Shown here one piece after another: positions 6,224 to 8,387 of a stretch of 8,387 nt of DNA. This DNA comes from an uncultured bacterium (lineage in GTDB: Bacteria; Desulfobacterota; WTBG01). The position numbers were made by a program, and so were the translations under genes. The first letter of the stretch is position 1. Every line of letters starts with the position of its first letter. A model generated the notes under the pieces. That model worked only from the letters and a program-made list of their open reading frames with translations. It did not search any database and was not told the origin of the DNA. The DNA is taken from NCBI GenBank assembly GCA_938024025.1, contig CALJBY010000190.1:1-8387 (forward strand), in the 5' to 3' direction.

Positions 6224-7612
6224 TTATTCAATTATTCTCACGGGGGTGCCTGGATTGACATGGTCATATATTCTTTTGGCATAGGCAGGGTACAGGGAGA
6301 CACAGCCCAGTGTTCCTTTATAGGCCTCGTACCCCACCTTCTCAAGATTTACTGAGGCATGGATCTCAATACAGCTTCCTGTCTTTCCCTGAGTTCTATC
6401 CTCTTTATTAGGATAGTCCAGCGCCATCACGTAAGCCTGCTCGCCACCATAAGCATCTGTCCAGAGTTTTTCACCCCGGGCAATCCCGATCTCTTCACGG
6501 GTAATGGGCCTGTCATGGACATCCTCCGAAACTTTCCTCGTTCCGTCAGGCAGGACCTTCACGCGTATGTTTGTAAGATCACCAAAGTACAACTCCGTAT
6601 CCAAGACCGCATAGGTTTTTCCTTCAATCACAGAACTGGCAAGCCCTCCCGGATTCTGTTTCGGGGGACCATGCCTGCTCACCATCCACTTTATCCTGTA
6701 ATCACCCAGGGGGGTTTTATGATCCCCTTCCCTGGTTTTGCCCAGCCCCCCCTTCCCGAGGGCAACATTAAAAACAAGCTGTATGGTATTGTTTTTGATC
6801 AGATACATCTTTTTCTCAGATGCTTCTACTAAAAGACAAAAGCCGTTTTCATCCCGGGGGAGATCTTTCGCTTTATGCAAAGCATTCTCAGTTTCTTCCC
6901 GGGGCAAGAGGAATTCAACGATTGTATACCGGCGTTGCACTTCCTCGAGAGAGAATGCATTAAAGTGCCACCACTCCTCCGGGAGGGTTTGAAAACCTGC
7001 TTCTTTCATAATCTCTCGCAACAGACGTCTGTTTTCTATCTGCTTATTAGTCAATGCACCATCTTTAAGAAATCGATCTTCATACCGGGGCTGGGCAAGA
7101 TCTCCAAAATAGTCAAAGGGGGTACCCATATCCAGAGGATTTCCCGCTTGATCAGCAATACTCACATCCACGGCCGCTCCAAAATTGTGGATAGATCCCT
7201 TCTCGGGATCGGCCACATACCCCTCTTTTCCTGTTCCCTTAACGAGATGCCACATTTTATACTGTACTGATCGAGGTCGCAGGCAATCGTAGGCAATGAG
7301 TTGATATCCTTTTCTTTTTGCCTCCAGGAGGGTCTGGGCAGTAGTGAGCATCTCCGCCACTTCACGCCTGAGGTAACACTCTTCCAGGTCCCCATACACA
7401 TCCTCATGAAGAAAATTATCGCTGGTGGAGTAGGCAAGTTGGACACGGATATTACTAACCGGCGGGGAAAGAGCTACCACATTCTCAATGGCATACGGTA
7501 AAGGCTGGTTTGCCCGGGCAGGAAAGTACTCTTCTGGGGTGAGAAGTATACAGATCGCCAGCAGTAAGACTCGTAAACAGTATGGTACAAACGCACCTGA
7601 ACACTTACACAC
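6224..7612 (-). CDS. Secreted VanX-type D-Ala-D-Ala dipeptidase fused to YkuD L,D-transpeptidase
   Basis: This 462-residue protein joins two cell-wall enzymes. Residues about 38-235 are an M15D (VanX/DdpX) dipeptidase. Arg112 lies in CLRPRS, the zinc ligands are His142 and Asp149 in SIHNFGAAVD and His216 in EEWWHF, and Glu213 is the catalytic base, so the site looks intact. Residues about 255-462 are a YkuD L,D-transpeptidase with His418 (EIHAS) and Cys437 (GTLGCVSL); the usual HG and SxGC become HA and TLGC. The first domain should hydrolyse D-Ala-D-Ala. The second forms 3-3 cross-links or attaches proteins to peptidoglycan. An N-terminal signal (hydrophobic VLLLAICILL, then ARA|N near residue 34) points to the periplasm. 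The frame is open to 7675, but that part is mobile-element DNA. GTG 7612 with GGGAG 5 nt upstream is the best start; GTG 7624 is possible. Confidence 0.9.
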   Translation of the reverse strand: MCKCSGAFVPYCLRVLLLAICILLTPEEYFPARANQPLPYAIENVVALSPPVSNIRVQLAYSTSDNFLHEDVYGDLEECYLRREVAEMLTTAQTLLEAKRKGYQLIAYDCLRPRSVQYKMWHLVKGTGKEGYVADPEKGSIHNFGAAVDVSIADQAGNPLDMGTPFDYFGDLAQPRYEDRFLKDGALTNKQIENRRLLREIMKEAGFQTLPEEWWHFNAFSLEEVQRRYTIVEFLLPREETENALHKAKDLPRDENGFCLLVEASEKKMYLIKNNTIQLVFNVALGKGGLGKTREGDHKTPLGDYRIKWMVSRHGPPKQNPGGLASSVIEGKTYAVLDTELYFGDLTNIRVKVLPDGTRKVSEDVHDRPITREEIGIARGEKLWTDAYGGEQAYVMALDYPNKEDRTQGKTGSCIEIHASVNLEKVGYEAYKGTLGCVSLYPAYAKRIYDHVNPGTPVRIIE

Positions 7613-7617
7613 TGATA

Positions 7618-7622
7618 CTCCC
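7618..7622 (-). promoter_or_regulatory. Ribosome binding site for the dipeptidase/transpeptidase gene
   Basis: GGGAG on the - strand lies 5 nt before GTG 7612, outside the mobile element and its flanking repeat. It supports starting the protein at 7612 rather than at the TTG 7675 inside the element. Confidence 0.55.
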
Positions 7623-7695
7623 ACGTAACAATATAATTTAATCTGCTTATCTGTAATGCTCCAGTTGACACCCAATACGACTGTAACTTTTCGAA

Positions 7696-7713
7696 GTTAG
7701 GTTCTTACCCAAC
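7696..7713 (-). repeat. Small hairpin conserved in both element copies (copy B instance)
   Basis: Same sequence as 2144-2161, GTTAGGT-TCTT-ACCCAAC. The surrounding bases have several differences between copies, yet this 18-nt stretch is unchanged. Pairing is complete only in - strand RNA through a G·U wobble. Confidence 0.4.
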
Positions 7714-7748
7714 TACATCCAAGCATTTCTCTTTCAGATAGGGTGATG

Positions 7749-7798
7749 GTAGGAGCGGCTTTAAGCCGCGAATTCATCGCACATGAATGTGCTCCTAC
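7749..7798. repeat. Back-to-back REP-like palindromes (BIME-like) in copy B
   Basis: The layout is the same as at 2197-2246. The second palindrome reads GCACAT-GA-ATGTGC here, where copy A has GCGCAT-GA-ATGCGC, so one G-C pair is replaced by an A-T pair with both sides changed. The outer arms keep 8 perfect pairs plus a G/T position. The first palindrome (GCGGCTTTAAGCCGC) is identical in the two copies. Confidence 0.7.
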
Positions 7799-7811
7799 GG
7801 ATATTTGAAGC

Positions 7812-7892
7812 GGCCCGCCTACAAGGCGGGCCTTCCCGGATTTTAATTCTTTTTTCAGATACATGCCTCTCGACCCTGCTTACAAAGCGGGG
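7812..7892. repeat. Two related hairpins in the extra segment of copy B
   Basis: GGCCCGCC-TACAA-GGCGGGCC (7812-7832) is a perfect 8-bp stem. CCCTGCT-TACAA-AGCGGGG (7874-7892) is a 7-bp stem with one wobble. Both have the loop TACAA, and both are followed by GCCTTCCCGGA or GGCTTCCCAGA, so they are diverged copies of one unit spaced about 62 nt apart. The first is followed by a T-rich run on the + strand and might terminate + strand transcription, but no + strand gene needs it. Confidence 0.6.
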
Positions 7893-8051
7893 CTTCCCAG
7901 ACATGAAACCGGTCAAACATATCTGGTTAGAAGGTAGCAAGCCAGTTTTCATCCGGGATACTGGAGTTTTGTGAATAACCAAATAATTTAAATTACGCTG
8001 TACCCGGAACAGTTTTAAGACATCGGTTTCTGACCGCCTACCGGGGAACGA

Positions 8052-8387
8052 TTACTTACCCTCTTTCTCCTTCAGGACTGCCTGGGCTGCGGACAGCCTG
8101 GCAATAGGCAATCTGAAAGGCGAGCAGCTCACATAGTTCATGCCGATCTGGTGGCAAAACTCAACTGAACTGGATTCTCCGCCGTGCTCACCACAAATAC
8201 CAATCTTGATGTTCTCTCTTGAACTCCGTCCACGCTCCACACCCCACTTCATCAGCTGTCCAACGCCATCTCTATCGACGGCTTCAAAGGGATCTCTCGA
8301 TAAGATGTTTTCCTTGATGTAGTAGGGGAGGAATTTCCCGGCATCATCCCGGGATAATCCAAAGGTCGTCTGGGTGAGATCATTAGT
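8052..8387 (-). CDS. ppdK: Pyruvate, phosphate dikinase, C-terminal part (runs off right edge)
   Basis: The last 111 residues of PPDK are present, ending at TAA 8054-8052. PPDK interconverts pyruvate, ATP and phosphate with phosphoenolpyruvate, AMP and pyrophosphate in the cytoplasm. The segment is the C-terminal TIM-barrel domain that binds pyruvate/[22 protein letters not shown] opens it, then come [31 protein letters not shown] and [20 protein letters not shown]. The Cys in SCSPFR is the expected catalytic acid of the family, and GICGEHGG is a highly conserved loop. RSSRENIK differs slightly from the common RxxRPxLK. The end matches the normal family C-terminus, so only the N-terminal part is missing, because of the window edge. 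Its stop is 60 nt from the direct repeat of the mobile element; I see no strong terminator. Confidence 0.95.
   Translation of the reverse strand, partial: TNDLTQTTFGLSRDDAGKFLPYYIKENILSRDPFEAVDRDGVGQLMKWGVERGRSSRENIKIGICGEHGGESSSVEFCHQIGMNYVSCSPFRLPIARLSAAQAVLKEKEGK

Larger units (their letters stand above)
7642..7983 (-). mobile_element. MITE-like element, copy B (342 bp)
   Basis: The left end, TCTGCTTATC-N7-CTCCAGT (7642-7665), is identical in its anchors to copy A. The right end, ACTGGAG-N7-AATAACCAAA (7960-7983), keeps the inner anchor but matches the outer one at only 7 of 10 positions. The flanks are perfect 8-bp direct repeats, TAATTTAA at 7634-7641 and 7984-7991, exactly abutting the ends. 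The left 165 nt (7642-7806) and right 65 nt (7915-7979) align with copy A. The middle 108 nt (7807-7914) are absent from A and hold two hairpins. No transposase or credible ORF is inside. It ends 29 nt upstream of the dipeptidase/transpeptidase start, in the same orientation to that gene as copy A is to the symporter. Confidence 0.85.

Noticed and set aside
6359..6832. A 157-residue + strand frame opposite the L,D-transpeptidase domain
   Set aside because: It is antisense to a domain with intact catalytic motifs and has no family features, so it is a shadow frame.
7613..7665. Sigma70-like promoter at the junction of copy B (TTACAG and TATATT on the - strand)
   Set aside because: The spacer is only 15 nt and both boxes are imperfect. 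An equivalent -10 is missing at copy A, so it is not listed as a feature.
7812..7860. GC-rich hairpin followed by a T-rich run as an intrinsic terminator
   Set aside because: The T run follows only on the + strand, where no gene ends. For ppdK on the - strand the orientation is wrong, and a gap of A/T/G separates hairpin and T run.
7783..7974. A 63-residue + strand frame inside mobile element copy B
   Set aside because: It runs through the palindromes and hairpins of the element and lacks a ribosome site. The corresponding frame in copy A is broken, so it is a by-product of repeat sequence.
1..8387. CRISPR array, retron, toxin-antitoxin, phage defence system, tRNA or rRNA genes
   Set aside because: No regularly spaced direct repeats, reverse transcriptase, nuclease/ATPase defence genes, cloverleaf or rRNA sequence was seen. 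The repeats present are palindromic elements.
8052..8387. ppdK as a truncated pseudogene
   Set aside because: The frame is continuous to the window edge and ends at the normal family C-terminus with its conserved motifs. The missing N-terminal part is only outside the window.

Overview
The window reads as chromosomal DNA of moderate G+C from a Gram-negative-type bacterium. Supporting signs are a secreted peptidoglycan enzyme with D,D-dipeptidase and L,D-transpeptidase domains, sodium-coupled transporters, pyruvate phosphate dikinase and roomy intergenic regions full of palindromic repeats. The style of the repeats would fit an environmental lineage such as a Brocadiales-type planctomycete, but this is a weak guess and nothing here fixes the taxon.

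Layout. At the left edge the + strand carries the 3' end of an unrecognised gene (to 164) and a small cysteine-bearing ORF (216-437), whose 3' end overlaps the next gene convergently. All other genes are on the - strand. Read from right to left in transcription order they are: the C-terminal part of pyruvate phosphate dikinase (8387-8052); a VanX-type D-Ala-D-Ala dipeptidase fused to a YkuD L,D-transpeptidase (7612-6224); an NhaC-type Na+/H+ antiporter (6199-4775), 24 nt downstream and probably in the same operon; RmuC (4339-3089); a small Yip1-like membrane protein (2982-2455); and an SSS/SLC5 sodium:solute symporter (2021-387).

The most informative non-coding content is a pair of related, non-autonomous mobile elements (MITE-like) at 2090-2324 (copy A) and 7642-7983 (copy B). 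In copy A the ends form an inverted repeat, TCTGCTTATC-N7-CTCCAGT; in copy B the right end has decayed. Copy B is flanked by a perfect 8-bp direct repeat (TAATTTAA). Copy A is flanked by an 8-bp repeat with one mismatch (ACCTAAAA/ATCTAAAA). These look like target-site duplications. Each element encloses a 50-nt back-to-back pair of REP-like palindromes beginning GTAG, and the two copies differ by a compensatory base-pair change. Copy B has an extra segment of about 108 nt with two more hairpins. Each element lies just upstream of a gene (the symporter and the dipeptidase/transpeptidase), in the same orientation relative to it. Element DNA has therefore replaced the upstream region of both genes, and it also creates false N-terminal ORF extensions that share the residues MGVNW-ITDKQI.

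Taken together, the gene content suggests sodium-based membrane energetics (symporter, Na+/H+ antiporter), cell-wall remodelling and genome maintenance (RmuC). No rRNA, tRNA, CRISPR array or complete transposase gene was seen.
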